Source: Dendrolimus kikuchii (taxonomy: Eukaryota; Arthropoda; Insecta; Lepidoptera; Lasiocampidae). From it: a DNA stretch of 64,000 nucleotides. The stretch spans positions 14,701,435 through 14,765,434 of the forward strand of contig CM034389.1 of assembly GCA_019925095.2 (NCBI GenBank). Direction: 5' to 3'. Below the pieces are notes generated by a model. It was not told the origin of the DNA, did no database searches, and was given only the letters and a program-made list of their open reading frames with translations. Shown in pieces: positions 11,263-22,250 of this stretch (the first letter of the stretch is position 1; each line of letters opens with the position of its first letter). The translations under genes and the position numbers were made by a program.

Positions 11263-11456
11263 CTTTAAGACTATTATCGATATACCAAAAAGCCGCAAGA
11301 CTAACACTATCACTATCTCGTAATATACCAAGAAAATTTACCCATTTCATACAAATCCTATATAAACAGTGAGACAACAACACAATTAACGATCACGTGC
11401 ACAAACGAGATCTGCACTCTCATCGCGGACACATGTGCTATTAGTGAGTTAAAGAG
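11263..11456 (+). repeat. About 195-bp dispersed repeat with TATA-like box (copy 1)
   Basis: About 90 percent identical by eye to 17498-17699, starting TTAAGACTATTATCGATATA and ending near TTAGTGAG(T/C)T(A/G)AAGAG. It contains TATATAAACAG followed by TGAGACAACAACAC, a promoter-like arrangement. No coding frame was seen. The stretch 10130-11262 shows only a small inverted repeat (a 12-bp arm in 11018-11029 with 11089-11100). Confidence 0.7.
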
Positions 11457-11639
11457 TATAAATGGTCTTAAGTTCCTGTTTCTAACAAGATATTTCAGTC
11501 CTCTTAATTTATTCAGTTTTTTCATACTTTTGTTTACATTTATACTTTTCATTCATATTTAATACTTGATAACACTGTATGCATCTTTGAGTTATCGTTT
11601 TTACTAAATACTAACGGTCTTATTCGTAGAGAGTTAGAG

Positions 11640-12657
11640 TATCCCCCCGCGGACTTGACCGTTTCAGTCCAAGGGGTGGCGATTAGAGTAGGGCCCCAGA
11701 TGAAATATCTGGGACTAGTTCTCGATGGGAAATGGCTGTTCAAAGCGCACTTTGAGTAGCTAGTTCCCAAACTCGTCAAATCCGCGGGCGCACTCTCGAG
11801 GCTGCTTCCCAACGTGGGGGGCCCGGGGAGTGCGACGCGGAAACTTAACTGGCATCCTGAGGAGTATGGCGCTGTACGGTGCACCCGTCTGGTCCACTGC
11901 ACTTCACCGCCACAACAGAACCCTGCTGCACCGGGCGCAACGGGTTCTGGCCGTGAGGACCATACGGGGGTATCGCACAGTGTCGCGGACGGCGGCCACC
12001 CACCTGGCAGGCGATCCGCCCTGGCATCTCCAGGCGAACGTCCTGGCAGAGGTGCGTCGCACCCGGCAGGATGCCCTAGCTAGAGGCCTGACCTTCTGTC
12101 AGGTCGAAATCGAGGCGATCAGGAAGCGGGAAATCGCCTCCATGATCGCCGTCTGGTTTAAAGAGCTCTACAACCCTGCGGCCTATGGCGGCTACACGGT
12201 GGATGCAATCAGGCCCCAGCTGACGGAATGGGTCAACCGCACCAGCGGCACCCTGACCTTCAGGACGACACAGATACTTACCGGACACGGATGTTTCGAT
12301 AAGTATCTGTGTCGCATTGTGGGCTGCTTGCCTTCCCCGGACTGCCGCCAGTGCAGCGCGCCTGACACGGCGTTACACACGCTTGTCGAGTGCGCCGCAT
12401 GGGCGCCGCAGCGTTTCGAACTTGAGACGCACGTAGGTCCAGTCGACTCGCTCTGCGACTTGGTCAAGGCCATGCTGCAGAGCAGCGACAATTGGGGGAC
12501 TGCGGTTACTTTTTGCGAGACAGTAATGTCACTCAAGGAGGCCGCAGAACGAGACAGGGAGAGAAGTCCTGCAGCGCGTGCCAATGCGTTTTCTCGAGGT
12601 CGCCGGCCTTCAGCTGGCACCCAGAGAGGCAGGTACGCGCATTACTTCCCTGCCTGA
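11640..12657 (+). pseudogene. R1-clade LINE ORF2 C-terminal half
   Basis: Frames over 11640-11830 read LTVSVQGVAIRVGPQMKYLG then LVLDGKW, the RT thumb region of R1-type LINEs, with a TAG where HFE*LVPKL would continue. After a frameshift near 11830 a 275-residue frame follows: ILRSMALYGAPVWSTAL, the long connecting region, then LTGHGCFDKYLCRIVG with a CRQCSAPDTALHTLVEC CCHC knuckle typical of the R1 end. It stops at 12657. The LINE-like GC-rich 3' UTR runs to an A-run near 13070. A minus-strand relative is at 47236-47993. Confidence 0.85.
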
Positions 12658-13102
12658 GTTAGGTTCCGTTTACCGCGGGGGTCCTTTAGCTTGCTAGGAG
12701 AGCAAAGGACCTTCTACCCTCGCACAACGAAGTGGGGTGTGTTCTCCCAGAGCACACTCCAGGCACTTTATTGCGCTGGATCGGCTGGGCGTAACTATGT
12801 TCTAAATCTCAGCCTTTCCAACACATACAAAGCGCAGGGTCGTCAGGGAGGAGGGGGTTTTTAGTGGGTATTGGGGTTGCTCGCTCGTGTAGCAACGCTC
12901 GGAGTCTTCCACACTATTCTGTGACGTCGATCGCGGACGGAGCGCTGCCAAGAGCATACTATTGCTGCAGTGTTATCGCCCCCGACCGACGCGTGTCGTT
13001 CCCCTAGCAACGACCCAGTTTGTGCGTAAATCGGTTAAGCATTTTCCCTCGCCTCAAAAACAAAAAAAAAAGTTTGAATGCTGCTTTAACAACTAAAAAG
13101 AA

Positions 13103-13441
13103 GTGTTTAAACTTACTTTAACTCTCTATGAATGGCAGGTCGGCCTCACCGGCCTGCACACCCAATTATTTACAGGGCACGGGGGATTCGCGGAGTACCT
13201 GAACCGGTTCGGGTGCAAAGAGAGTCCCTCGTGTATCTGCGACGATGACGTAGTCGAGGATGTGCCTCACATCCTGTTCTGGTGTCCTGCATATTCTCGG
13301 GAGCGGCATGACCTGGAATGCAAATTAAATATGAAAATCAGCTACAAAAACATGCCAGAACTGATGTCTAAAAGTAAAGTTGAAAATTTTATTGCATATT
13401 GTATAGTAATTATAAGTAGGGTGGTAAAAAGAAATAAGTAG
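13103..13441 (+). pseudogene. Second R1-type LINE 3' fragment
   Basis: The frame reads LTGLHTQLFTGHGGFAEYLN then CKESPSCICDDDVVEDVPHI and LFWCPAYSRERHDLE, the C-terminal region with zinc knuckle of R1-group LINEs, but a different family from the copy ending at 12657. The preceding coding sequence is missing. The 3' region is very A-rich with many AAATA-type runs to about 13830. Confidence 0.75.
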
Positions 13442-13939
13442 ATAAATAAGTTTACATTATTAATATATAAATTAGTATATAAGAAATAATGTAAAAAATA
13501 AAAAGATAAAAAACCTAAAAACAATAAAAACAAAAATGTAGCATAAAATAGATAGATAGTAATAAGGCAAAAGTGAATAATAGTATAAGTAAAATATGTA
13601 ATAGATAAGGACCTAAATGTATAATTTGATAGTAGAAATAAAGAAAAGAGAAAAAAAATAAAAAAGAGAAACGCATAAAAAAGAAAATGCAGAAAAGACA
13701 AAAAAATATATAAGATAAAATATATATATAAATAAAAGATAAATAAAATAAATAACAAAGATTAATAAAGCTGGACATATCTTGTTCGTCCGGCAGAGGA
13801 GGAGATAATAAAAAAAAGAAAATAACTATGAATAAGACCGTAAGTTAATTTTTCATCCATGCAATTCACTATCAAATGCATCACCATCATGGAAACGCGA
13901 AGGAAGTTTCGTGGGAAGACGATAGTCTATAATATTATA

Positions 13940-14465
13940 ATATGCTAAATATGTCATGTCTCTATATTGAAGTTATTAAAAAAAAAAACAATTGGAATAG
14001 ACTATATAAACGATGGAGAACACGATGTTTTTTTAGATTTCTTGGCTGTTAGTCGATTTGTCTGTTTGTTCGGGATTTAACGTAAAAACTACTAGGCCTA
14101 TTTCGATTCGCTTTTCGCTGATCGAGAGCAAAATCTCAGACTTAAATTCTGTGCTACCTTTTATACTAGAATTTTCCCGGGAACGGTTTAAAAAGGCCAG
14201 AATAAAAAAGCTTTCTGATCTCTATGCGATGTTTTTACTCATCGATAGCAAATTTTCTAAAATGAAATCTGTGATTTTTTTTTAAATAACGGAATACTTT
14301 GTGTCCTGATAACCCTACGGAAAATTTCCCCAAGGTGGTTTGGTTAGTATGCATATAAATTAGCTAATTTGGATACGACATATACTAAAACATACTGTGC
14401 CTTCTTTTTCAAATACTGCGGTACTTTTGATCCGAGTATGCTGCGGGATTTTTTCCGGGAATAAT
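13940..14465 (+). repeat. CCCGGGAATCCC dispersed repeat
   Basis: A nearly full copy. The head includes GGAATAGACTATATAAACGA and TGTTTGTTCGGGATT, followed by the AAATTCTGTG and ATTTTCCCGGGAACGG segments. It ends where LINE coding similarity begins, near 14466. Confidence 0.7.
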
Positions 14466-15150
14466 ATAAATTATTTATATGCCGTGCTTTTAGCCGAATC
14501 GCCATCAGAACTGCAAACACTAGTCACAATGATGAAAGATGACTGTCAGGCGAGAGGCTTACATTTGAATGCGAAAAAAACAAAGGTTATGGTGTTTGAA
14601 AGAGAAGAAACCTAACCTAAGAACCTCAGCCAGAAGGCCCAACTCGCCGTACACAACGCGGTGCTGGTACTTACGCTCACGTATGGAAGCGAGAGTTGGG
14701 TATGGAAGAGAGAGCATGAAAGTAGAGTAAACGCGGTCGAGATGCGAGCACTGCGCAAAATCTGCGGAGTGACGCTCGCGGACCGCGTTCGTAATACCGA
14801 AGTAAGAAAGAGAGTTGGTCTAAATAAGAATGTCGGGGTGAAGGTAAGGAAAGGAATGCTCCGGTGGTTCGGGCATGTGGAAAGAATGCATGATGAAAGA
14901 ATGACTAAACATATACAATACAAAAGTGGATGGATGTAGAAGTCGTGGAAGGCCACGACACACCTTCCATGATCAAATTGATCGTGTACTAGCAGAAGGT
15001 GATGTCAGGAGCCTTAAGAACAGACGAGCGTGCATGAGAAGAGTTATGAATGTCAAAGAAGCAAGTGAGGTGTGTAAGAATAAGCCTAAATGGCGCTCTG
15101 TTGTTCGTGCCTACCCCGCAAGGGAACTGGCGTGAAGTTATGTATGTATG
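14466..15150 (+). pseudogene. LINE (probably RTE-type) RT C-terminus with (TATG)n tail
   Basis: Fragments in three frames: LYAVLLAESPSELQTLVTMM with ARGLHLNAKKTKVMVFE; LTYGSESWVWKREHESRVNA with MRALRKICGVTLADRVRNTE and GMLRWFGHVERM; and GRPRHTFHDQIDRVLAEGDV running to KPKWRSVVRAYPARELA and stop at 15135. The 3' end is GTGAAGTTATGTATGTATGT. At the start the catalytic YADD loop is reduced to YA directly before VLL, so the two Asp appear deleted. Three short copies of only the last 100-150 bp lie at 25070-25202 (-), 27458-27554 (+) and 36423-36540 (+). Confidence 0.8.
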
Positions 15151-15594
15151 TATTTATTTGCATAACAATTAGTTGATTCAGATTCAATTGATACTAAAAA
15201 AATGCTTTACGTTCTTTTCCTAAAGTAATTCTGTATAAAACTTATAAAAAAAAAGAAGTAACTTGAGATATAAATAGAACAAGAAATATAAATAAAATCA
15301 TTTTCTAGCTAGATGTGTTGCTGGGGAGTTTCTTACCGCTTCTTCTCCTTAAGAGCAAATACACGTTGCGAAGCGGTGTACATAGAATAGGAAGTAAAAT
15401 TAAATTTTGGCTTATATGTGTGACCTTAAAAAAGTGTTCTCTAGTGGACCTTATTTTGAATAAAATCTTTTGAATTTGAATATCCGAATGCTTCGGTACG
15501 TCTCGGGAATCCCGCGGAAAATTTCCCGGAAGTGGTTTAAAGTGGTTAGAATGCATAAAAATTGGCTGATTCCGATACAATTTCACCAGAACGT

Positions 15595-15870
15595 TAAGCT
15601 TTTTTTCAATGACTGGGGTATATTCTAGATAACGCATTAGTTGCACAAAAACAGTCCAAACAAGTGCACTAAATTTGGTGCACTCGCTCTCCACCCTGTT
15701 AGATACGTAGTATCCATAGTAGTTTGTGCCTGTTAGTGTCGTTTCGACTACTTTACTGGTTAGAGCTCTCGCAAAAAAATCACTGTGCCGTCCTGCGCTA
15801 TTAAAATCTGTCGGAACTATTTCAAAAGAGGAAAGGATAAGGATAAGATGTCATTTCATCGGAAAACTTA
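15595..15870 (+). repeat. Dispersed repeat with inverted paralogue at 45.8-46.0 kb
   Basis: It shares AGTGCAC(T/C)AAATTTGGTG, GGTTAGAGCTCTCGCA, GCGCTATTAAAA and GAGGAAAGGATAAG with the reverse complement of 45785-46010. This copy is interrupted at 15703-15728 by a 26-bp insertion absent from the paralogue. Before it, 15300-15480 holds a small repeat (GAGTTTCTT-CCGCTTCTTCTC...GCGAAGCGGT) also seen at 9845-9915. Confidence 0.75.
15695..15736 (-). mobile_element. 26-bp insertion with 8-bp target-site duplication (locus A)
   Basis: Positions 15703-15728 are the 26-bp unit (minus orientation: begins CACAAACTACTATGG, ends ATACTACGTAT). It is bounded by perfect CCTGTTAG direct repeats at 15695-15702 and 15729-15736. 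The inverted paralogue at 45.93 kb shows a single CCTGTTA and no unit, so this is an insertion with target duplication. The unit has no terminal inverted repeat and no coding potential. Confidence 0.8.
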
Positions 15871-15953
15871 ACACTTTTTTCTAGATTTCTTTATAAAAAC
15901 ATGAAATTTAATTTCGATATTTCAAAGGTTATCAAATTATTATTATTATTATT

Positions 15954-16140
15954 ATTTTTTATTGCAGGAGTTCAGCAGACAGGCAGACGGCCCACTAGAT
16001 GGAAAGCGGTTACCATCGCCTATGGACATTTGCAACAACAAAGGTGCTACAAATGCGCTGCTGCTCTCTTAAGGGAGACTGGAACCTGGTCACTAATGCC
16101 GGAACACAACACAAGGTTGTTATGGCGGCATACTCTAACT
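15954..16140 (+). repeat. TTTTTATTGCAGGAG repeat, copy 2
   Basis: It starts after an ATT microsatellite and matches the other copies through GGAACCTGGTCACTAATGCC and AAGGTTGTTATGGC, then diverges. It is truncated at the 3' end. Confidence 0.75.
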
Positions 16141-16204
16141 CTTAATTGATGTTGTCAGGTGAGAAGTCGGACTTATTTCCAAAATTTGTGAAATTTTGTC
16201 ACGA

Positions 16205-16380
16205 TTTTTTTAATGAAATATGAATATAATAAAACTACGTTTTTAACGGTTTTAAGCACGGCAATTTATTTTATTTTTGATATTCCGACATTTTGGCCAT
16301 TTTTCAGTGGCTGTGATCACGGAAGACCGGTAAATATATAAATAAAAATAGATTTACGATAAATTACCGCGTTTAAAATC
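16205..16380 (-). mobile_element. Penelope-like terminal fragment with decayed hammerhead motif
   Basis: On the minus strand, 16327-16281 reads TTCCGTGATCACAGCCACTG, then an AT loop, GGCC, AAAATGTCGGAA. It is the same motif as at 10022 but with the G of GAAAC changed to A and the C to T. It is followed by the terminal tail (AAAACCGTTAAAAACGTAGT). A plus-strand piece of the same tail (AAATTACCGCGTTTAAAAT) abuts it at 16358, suggesting two head-to-head fragments. Confidence 0.6.
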
Positions 16381-16384
16381 CGCT

Positions 16385-16985
16385 TGCCTCTTAGCTATCT
16401 CACGTTGGGACTCAGGCCTGTGGCTACAGGCATTACCCTCGGCGAATCTTGGCACACTTGAATGACGTGACTTTCAGAATCTGTGCCAGCATTCGCCTGG
16501 GGGCAACCTGTGTGGCCCCACACCTCTGTCGATGTGGTGATAAGGTGGACCGCTTGGGACATCACGGACTATCCTGCAGCAGAAGCGCCGGTAGAATTTC
16601 CCGACACGCGGCACTCAACGATATTATCCGCCGGGCTCTTGTCACCGCCGAAGTACCTTCCATTTTGGAACCAAACGACTTGTGCCGCGACGATGGCAGA
16701 AGACCGGATGGGATGACGCTGATTCCCTGGAAGATGGGTCGCAGTGGGATGCTACTCGCGTTGACACTCTGGCGGCGTCCCATCTTTCAAGTACGTGCAC
16801 TAACGCCGGTTCTGCTGCAGCCGAACAGGAGGCCCTCAAGCGCCGCAAATATGCCGCCATTGGAAATGATTACGCATTTGCGGCATTTGGGGTGGAAACT
16901 CTGGGTCCGTGAGGTCCTAACGCTCTAAAAGTCTACCGTGACGTCGCCAAGCGGTTAGTAGACGTCACACGCGACCACAAGGCTG
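16385..16985 (+). pseudogene. Retroelement-associated C-terminal domain with zinc-binding and nuclease-like motifs
   Basis: Frames read [16 protein letters not shown], then [20 protein letters not shown] with [40 protein letters not shown], and after a frameshift near 16735 [13 protein letters not shown]...[15 protein letters not shown] further stop at 16912 precedes VYRDVAKRLVDVTRDHKAGV. The Cys/His cluster followed by [10 protein letters not shown] and WDATRVDT resembles a module found behind reverse transcriptases in invertebrate repeats; the spaced acidic residues suggest a PD-(D/E)XK-type nuclease, which is inference. The exact family is not assigned. At least two breaks; no active copy. 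Confidence 0.55.
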
Positions 16986-17365
16986 GCGTCTACTTCGCTT
17001 AAGATTAAGCATTGCTATACAACGTGGCAACGCCGCCAGCCTTCTGGGAACGACCCCGATAAGTAACAGTGGTTTGGGCCCAATAATTTATCATTAGATA
17101 TTTTACCCCTTTTTTATTTTGTTTTAGAGTAATTTTATACATTTTTAGAAAATAAAACTGCACAGCACAACATCTCCTTTCAGTTCCCGCCAGAAACTCA
17201 GACATTACAGACTTATTTTGATACTGCCATATATATGTACTTGCGGTAACGGAAATAATCATAATATACTTTTTAAAACAAAGCACGGGATAATATACAT
17301 GGTCACACGGAATATTTGAACAAGGAGTAAGTTTCCGGTGCTATAAAATTTTAGTTACTTTTTAC

Positions 17366-17822
17366 TGTATTTTTTATTGCAGGAGTTCAGCAGACAGGCA
17401 GACGGCCCACTTGAGGGAAAGCGGTTACCATCGCCTACGGACAATTACAACACCAAAGGTGCTACATAGGCGCTGCTGCTCTGTTAAGGGAGACTAGCCC
17501 TTAAGACTATTATCGATATACCAAAAAGCCGCAAGACTAACACTATCATTATCTCGTAATATACCAAGAAAATATACCCATTTCATACAAATCCTATATA
17601 AACAGAGTGAGACAACAACACAAAAATGATCACGTGCACAAACGCGATCTGCACTGTCATCGCGGACACTTATGTGCTATTATTAGTGAGCTGAAGAGCT
17701 AGAACCTGGTCGCTAATGCCGGAACACAACTCAAAGTTGTTATGGCGATATACTTTAGACCAGGGGTAGTAGCTATCCAGTCGGGCAAATGCCCTACCTC
17801 CTGGACACCTGTTTAGTTCCTT
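17366..17822 (+). repeat. TTTTTATTGCAGGAG repeat, copy 3, split by another insertion
   Basis: It matches the other copies from TTTTTTATTGCAGGAG to GGGAGACT (17494), is interrupted to about 17701, and resumes with GAACCTGGTCGCTAATGCCG through CAGTCGGGCAAATGCCCTAC. Confidence 0.8.
17498..17699 (+). mobile_element. About 200-bp repeat (copy 2) nested in a GCAGGAG repeat
   Basis: It is homologous to 11263-11456. Insertion lies within the GACTGGAACC target of the host repeat. Flanks GACTAG and AGCTAG suggest a short imperfect target duplication. No inverted ends were recognised, so the transposon class is unknown. Confidence 0.7.
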
Positions 17823-18109
17823 CTAAAGCAATTTTAGTTATCGCTAAAAGAATAGAAGCGGTGCAGGAAACTTCTCAGCAACACATCTTGACTTCATTAT
17901 TATTGTGTACATACATTCGTGATTTTTTTAAATGCATTTTTGCCTAAGACCAGGTTTAACAAAGTAATTTTAATTCATGATTAATGAAAAAGCACGGTAG
18001 CGATCGTATTTATCATATTCGGTTCGGTTGACTAGAAAATCTGTCGTCATATATAAGTATTGTTAGACAAATATATATATATATATATATAATTTTATTA
18101 ACCGATATA

Positions 18110-19366
18110 TTAGCTCGGGGAAAAGTTTCATCGCATTTTATATAAAAATTCAAAAGGTTTTTTTATAAAGTTTATTTACTTTTGACTAAAGTATGTAGGT
18201 GCCATTTTGTTGGATATCTTTTTGCCATCTTGTAGGTAGGGACGTGATCCCATTGCTATAAAAAATTTGGGGCTTCTGGTCAAAAAACTGCGACAAGTGG
18301 TTTTGACAGCCCTCTCGTGATGTTAACCCGACGCTGCCTAAGGAATTCTGCAGAGACCGAAACAGGTGAAAATCTGAAGGTGCAAGGTCAGGACTACACG
18401 GCGGATGCATTAACACCTCCCAGACAAACTCTCGTAATTTTTGCTGAGTGGCTAAACATGTGTGAGGTCTAGCGTTATCATGGTGAAAAACCACACCCCT
18501 TCTGTTGATTAATTCCGGCCGCTTTCTCTCAACTTTTTGCTTTAAACTCATCAGTTATCCGCAGTACAGTTCAGAATCGATGGTCCTGACTGGCTGTAAC
18601 AGCTCATAATGAATAATGCCCTTCCAATCCCAGCATCACCTTGTTGCGAGTTAACCCGGGTTTCGCCACAGTCTGTGAAGCCTGACCGGCCTTTGACCAC
18701 GATCTTTTTCGCACGTTCTTGTCGTACGTGATCCACTTTTTATCACCAGTTATCAGCTTTTTCAAAAATGCTTCGGTTTCATTACGTCGTAATAAGGAAT
18801 CACAAATGAATACATGGTTAATTAGGTTTCTTTCAGTGAGCTCATGAGGCACCCAAATATCGAGCTTTTTTCAAATGCGCCAAAACCGTTTTGTGGTCCA
18901 TTCCCAGTTCTCCAGCTACATCGTAACCACTAATATACCGATCTTGCTCCACTTTTTCAAAAATGGCATCAATTTTGTCCGTAACAGGGCGACCAGAGCG
19001 ACGCGCATCTTTGATATGAAAACTTCCGGATTGAAAACGCTTAAACCAAATTTGCCCTACTCTCACAGATACTGCATTAGGTCCATAAACATCACAATTT
19101 TTTTCGCGGCTTGTGTTGCATTTTTACCTTTTTTGTAGTAAAATTTTAAAATGTATCGAATTTCTTCATCATATTCAGTCATTTTTTTAACAATAAGAAA
19201 ACAAATGAAAATCACACATTTTCCTAATTTGAATTTGGAATTGTCTTCTTTAAAATTAAAACTTTTTAATGGTACCAAAACCAGCCAGACAGAAATGGTA
19301 TAGCCAAAGAGATCTTATTACAAGTTCATACATACTATATGCGAAAAGTCTTGGTCCCCAACCTAT
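18110..19366 (-). mobile_element. mariner element
   Basis: The left end TTAGCTCGGGGAAAAG and the right end (reverse complement ATAGGTTGGGGACCAAG) are imperfect inverted repeats, each flanked by TA (18108-18109, 19367-19368). The length of 1257 bp is typical of mariner. It carries a broken transposase on the minus strand. A short AT microsatellite precedes it at 18071-18091. Positions 19370-19830 show nothing recognisable. Confidence 0.85.
18186..19185 (-). pseudogene. mariner transposase, several frame breaks
   Basis: Fragments in order on the minus strand: MTEYDEEIRYILKFYYKKGK (N-terminal helix-turn-helix start); VGQIWFKRFQSGSF with DARRSGRP and LGMDHKTVLAHLKK; LLRRNETEAFLKKLITGDKK with WITYDKNVRKRSW (first Asp in ITGDKKW); then VVFHHDNARPHT and HPPCSPDLAPSDFHLFRSLQ, giving the second Asp and the third Asp of the DD34D mariner signature. 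The C-terminal end reads WQKDIQQNGTYIL and stops at 18186. At least three frameshifts separate the parts. Confidence 0.88.
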
Positions 19367-19829
19367 TATAATACTACACATAGCATTACTTACATTTACG
19401 GAAATAAGTGTATAATAATTTTTAACCATATTTTTTGTATAGTTTCATTTTATGTTACCTAAAAACATGTTATGAATTTATGGAGATATGGTGTACTGAA
19501 ATTTTTTAGTACATTATTATCATAATTAAGATTGTAGTGTACATACAGCTGGCATACTCTGTACAAAGATATTTATTTTGTCTATATTCTGTCAGCTGCA
19601 TCTCCATTAATTCCTAATAAAGAAATAATTTCATATATTAATATGTTAAAAAACAAATTTTAGTTTATAACATAATTAAACCGAACTAGTTTGAATAAAA
19701 ACATTTGGATATGAACATTTTTATTTTAATAATAGACCTTTTCAAGTGGTTTAGTTGCTCTTAAGTCCCTGTACTAAACTATTCCGTGTACCTACCCCGT
19801 AGTTTCTACTACTGATATAAATTCGGAAT

Positions 19830-20450
19830 ACACATAACACCCAGTATGAACCCATCGAATCGTTCCAAGTCTACTATTACAAATGATTTCACTGATTTTT
19901 AGCGCAGGGTAATCTTTGGGGCATAACTAGTCGTCTATAACCTTCGTGAACATGTTGTGTAACACGAAAATAATTTGCCATTAAGAACAGTTTTTTTAGA
20001 ATTATTACATTAGTATTGGTAATTAACAGACTTATAAAAATGTACTAATATTTGTACAGACATTTTGTTGCAAATTAAAATTACTACATATACTAAAATG
20101 TTTTAGGAATTCATTTATGCATGTATTTTTTATGGTTCGTTCCAAGACACACAATTTTTGTAGCTAATACTTTAACTGTTTAAAAAAAAAACGAAAACCT
20201 CTGAGTGATATTAAATTATAACACATAAAGCGATTAAATCATAACGATCATTTAAACTTTTCACTTACATAAAAAAAATATTTAATTATAAAAAAATGGG
20301 GTTATATTTTTTACCTGATATCCCGAAAACACGCACACATCTATAGTTTATCGAGAGTGAATATAGCAACGCTTCGCGTTTTTGATGCCGTTTCTGGCGG
20401 TGTTTTTTGTTAGCAATGCTCTCTCTAGACATGTCTCAATGGGTATATTA
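19830..20450 (+). repeat. About 600-bp non-coding repeat, inverted copy at 44.8-45.3 kb
   Basis: It shares AGTATGAACCCATCGAATCG, GAATTATTACATTAGTATTG, CATAAAGCGATT and TAGCAATGCTCTCTCTAGAC with the reverse complement of 44770-45335. This copy has about 50 extra bases near 20335-20385. It is AT-rich with no reading frame. The class is unknown. Confidence 0.75.
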
Positions 20451-21059
20451 TATATATCCTAGGCACCTTGGATTTTTTACTGAGTATAATTCACGAAAAT
20501 TCATATACAAACATCAATTATTCAGTGGTGATAAAATAAGTTTTATCTCGAATTTTAAATTTCTTGTGTAATTGAAACTCTTTAGTAGATATTTTCACAA
20601 CCTCAGATATACATAGAAAGTATACTCACATATACATATTACGTCAAATGAAATATTAACATTAAGTTAATATTGTAAATAGCCTTGTCTCTACATTGAA
20701 GCTATTAAAAAATAAACAATTGGGATCAAATTGTCGGTTGATGAAGAATATGCAACAATTTAAGTTTCTTTCATAAATTTATGTTAATTTCTATGAGGTT
20801 TTCACTATTCTACATACAGTTTTAACGTAAATGCTGAAAAAGCTAATATCATGGGAATTCTAGTGCAATTGTTTATACTCCTTTAGTTTAGTGCCGGAAA
20901 GTTCCTATATTTTCTTGGGGATTATACACCAATATTATATATATAGAAATAGCATGAAAACTGGCTGTATTACTTTTATTACAGCGTAGTTTGATACTTT
21001 TACATGACTATCTTGGGGTCTTGAAATGTCCCGGGACTTCCATCCACTTCAAAAATTAA

Positions 21060-21200
21060 ATCAACTTTTTTTTAATCGGCAGACAAACACACTTTTTGTA
21101 TATCCTCAAATTAAGCAAGTTACGCTTGTGTTATGGGTAATATACAACGTACTACTCTACTCTGGGGCCGATCCCAGACTCAGACAGACAGATCCCGACT
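21060..21200 (-). repeat. SINE 3' fragment
   Basis: It shares CAGACAAACACACT, AAATTAAGCAAG, GGTAATATACAAC and GGCCGATCCCAGAC with the SINE at 28040-28262 but lacks the tRNA-like part. Positions 21240-22250 probably include the Pep 3' UTR; a minus-strand AATAAA is at 21921-21926 (TTTATT on the plus strand), a candidate poly(A) signal only. Confidence 0.55.
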
Positions 21201-22250
21201 TTGACGCGTCTGTATTTATTAGAAATCATTAAATAAAATATACAATTCAAACATTACTAATGTCGGGGTTTTATGGATATATGCAAGATTCATGTATTAT
21301 CATATTAAAAATCCATTAAATTTTAAAGATAGGTAAAATAACTTTAACCTTTACTATTCAACTAATGTGAATGAAGTCGAGGGCAAATATCAGTTATGTT
21401 ATAAAAATAAAAAAGATTTTTATAAGACTAATAATACTATTTGAGCTTTGATTTAGAATGAAACCATCTCAATTTGACTCTAATCACATAAATGTGTATA
21501 CTAAAGTATAATTTTTCTAGACCGTTACTTCGTTTTGGCAACCTTGCCTGCTTAGTTACATCTGGCGAGGTGGTTGTTAACATAATATGGATGACTTGAA
21601 TGCACTCATGTATTCGGCATTCTTGGTGTGCCGATGTTTTTGGATAAGAAGGCTGATGCGAACTATTAGACTGCCTTGGTTGTATCGATATTAGTGATCA
21701 CTTTCGATGTTCTTATCTATTTGACCACCTTGGCCGCTGCTTTCTATAGACGCTGACTGTACTTTCAGTCGATTTACTTTTCTACCTTCAGGTTTTAGAA
21801 CCCTAAATATGTGCTCTTTTGACTTTCCTTATTTGACTATGTAATGCATAAACTGAAAAAAATATCTCTATTTTGCAGAATAGATTTTAAATAAAAATTC
21901 TTTCTACTTACTATGAAATGTTTATTAATAATAACATTTTTAAGCTATTTAGAATAAAGATACACTACGACTCAGCATTAACTATTATATTAATTTAAAA
22001 AAAGACGAGTTTAAATTCAGAATGCCTTTAAAATCAATACATCATTGGGATTTAAATATATTTTGATACCACACAGGTATTTCTAGTTGACAGAATAAAC
22101 AACACTATTCACAGATATATTTTGAACAAATTATATATCTACATTTTGTCAGAAAGCAGTTTTTACCTTATAAAATATTACATAACATCTAAGTCCTAGT
22201 TTCAATTTCAAGTTAAATGCATTACATATGTCTACATATTTGTGTAGCTG

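Noticed and set aside
13342..13778. Long minus-strand frames rich in Phe, Leu and Tyr
   Set aside because: Complement of the A-rich 3' region of an R1-type LINE; hydrophobicity follows from poly-A/T composition, not a membrane protein.
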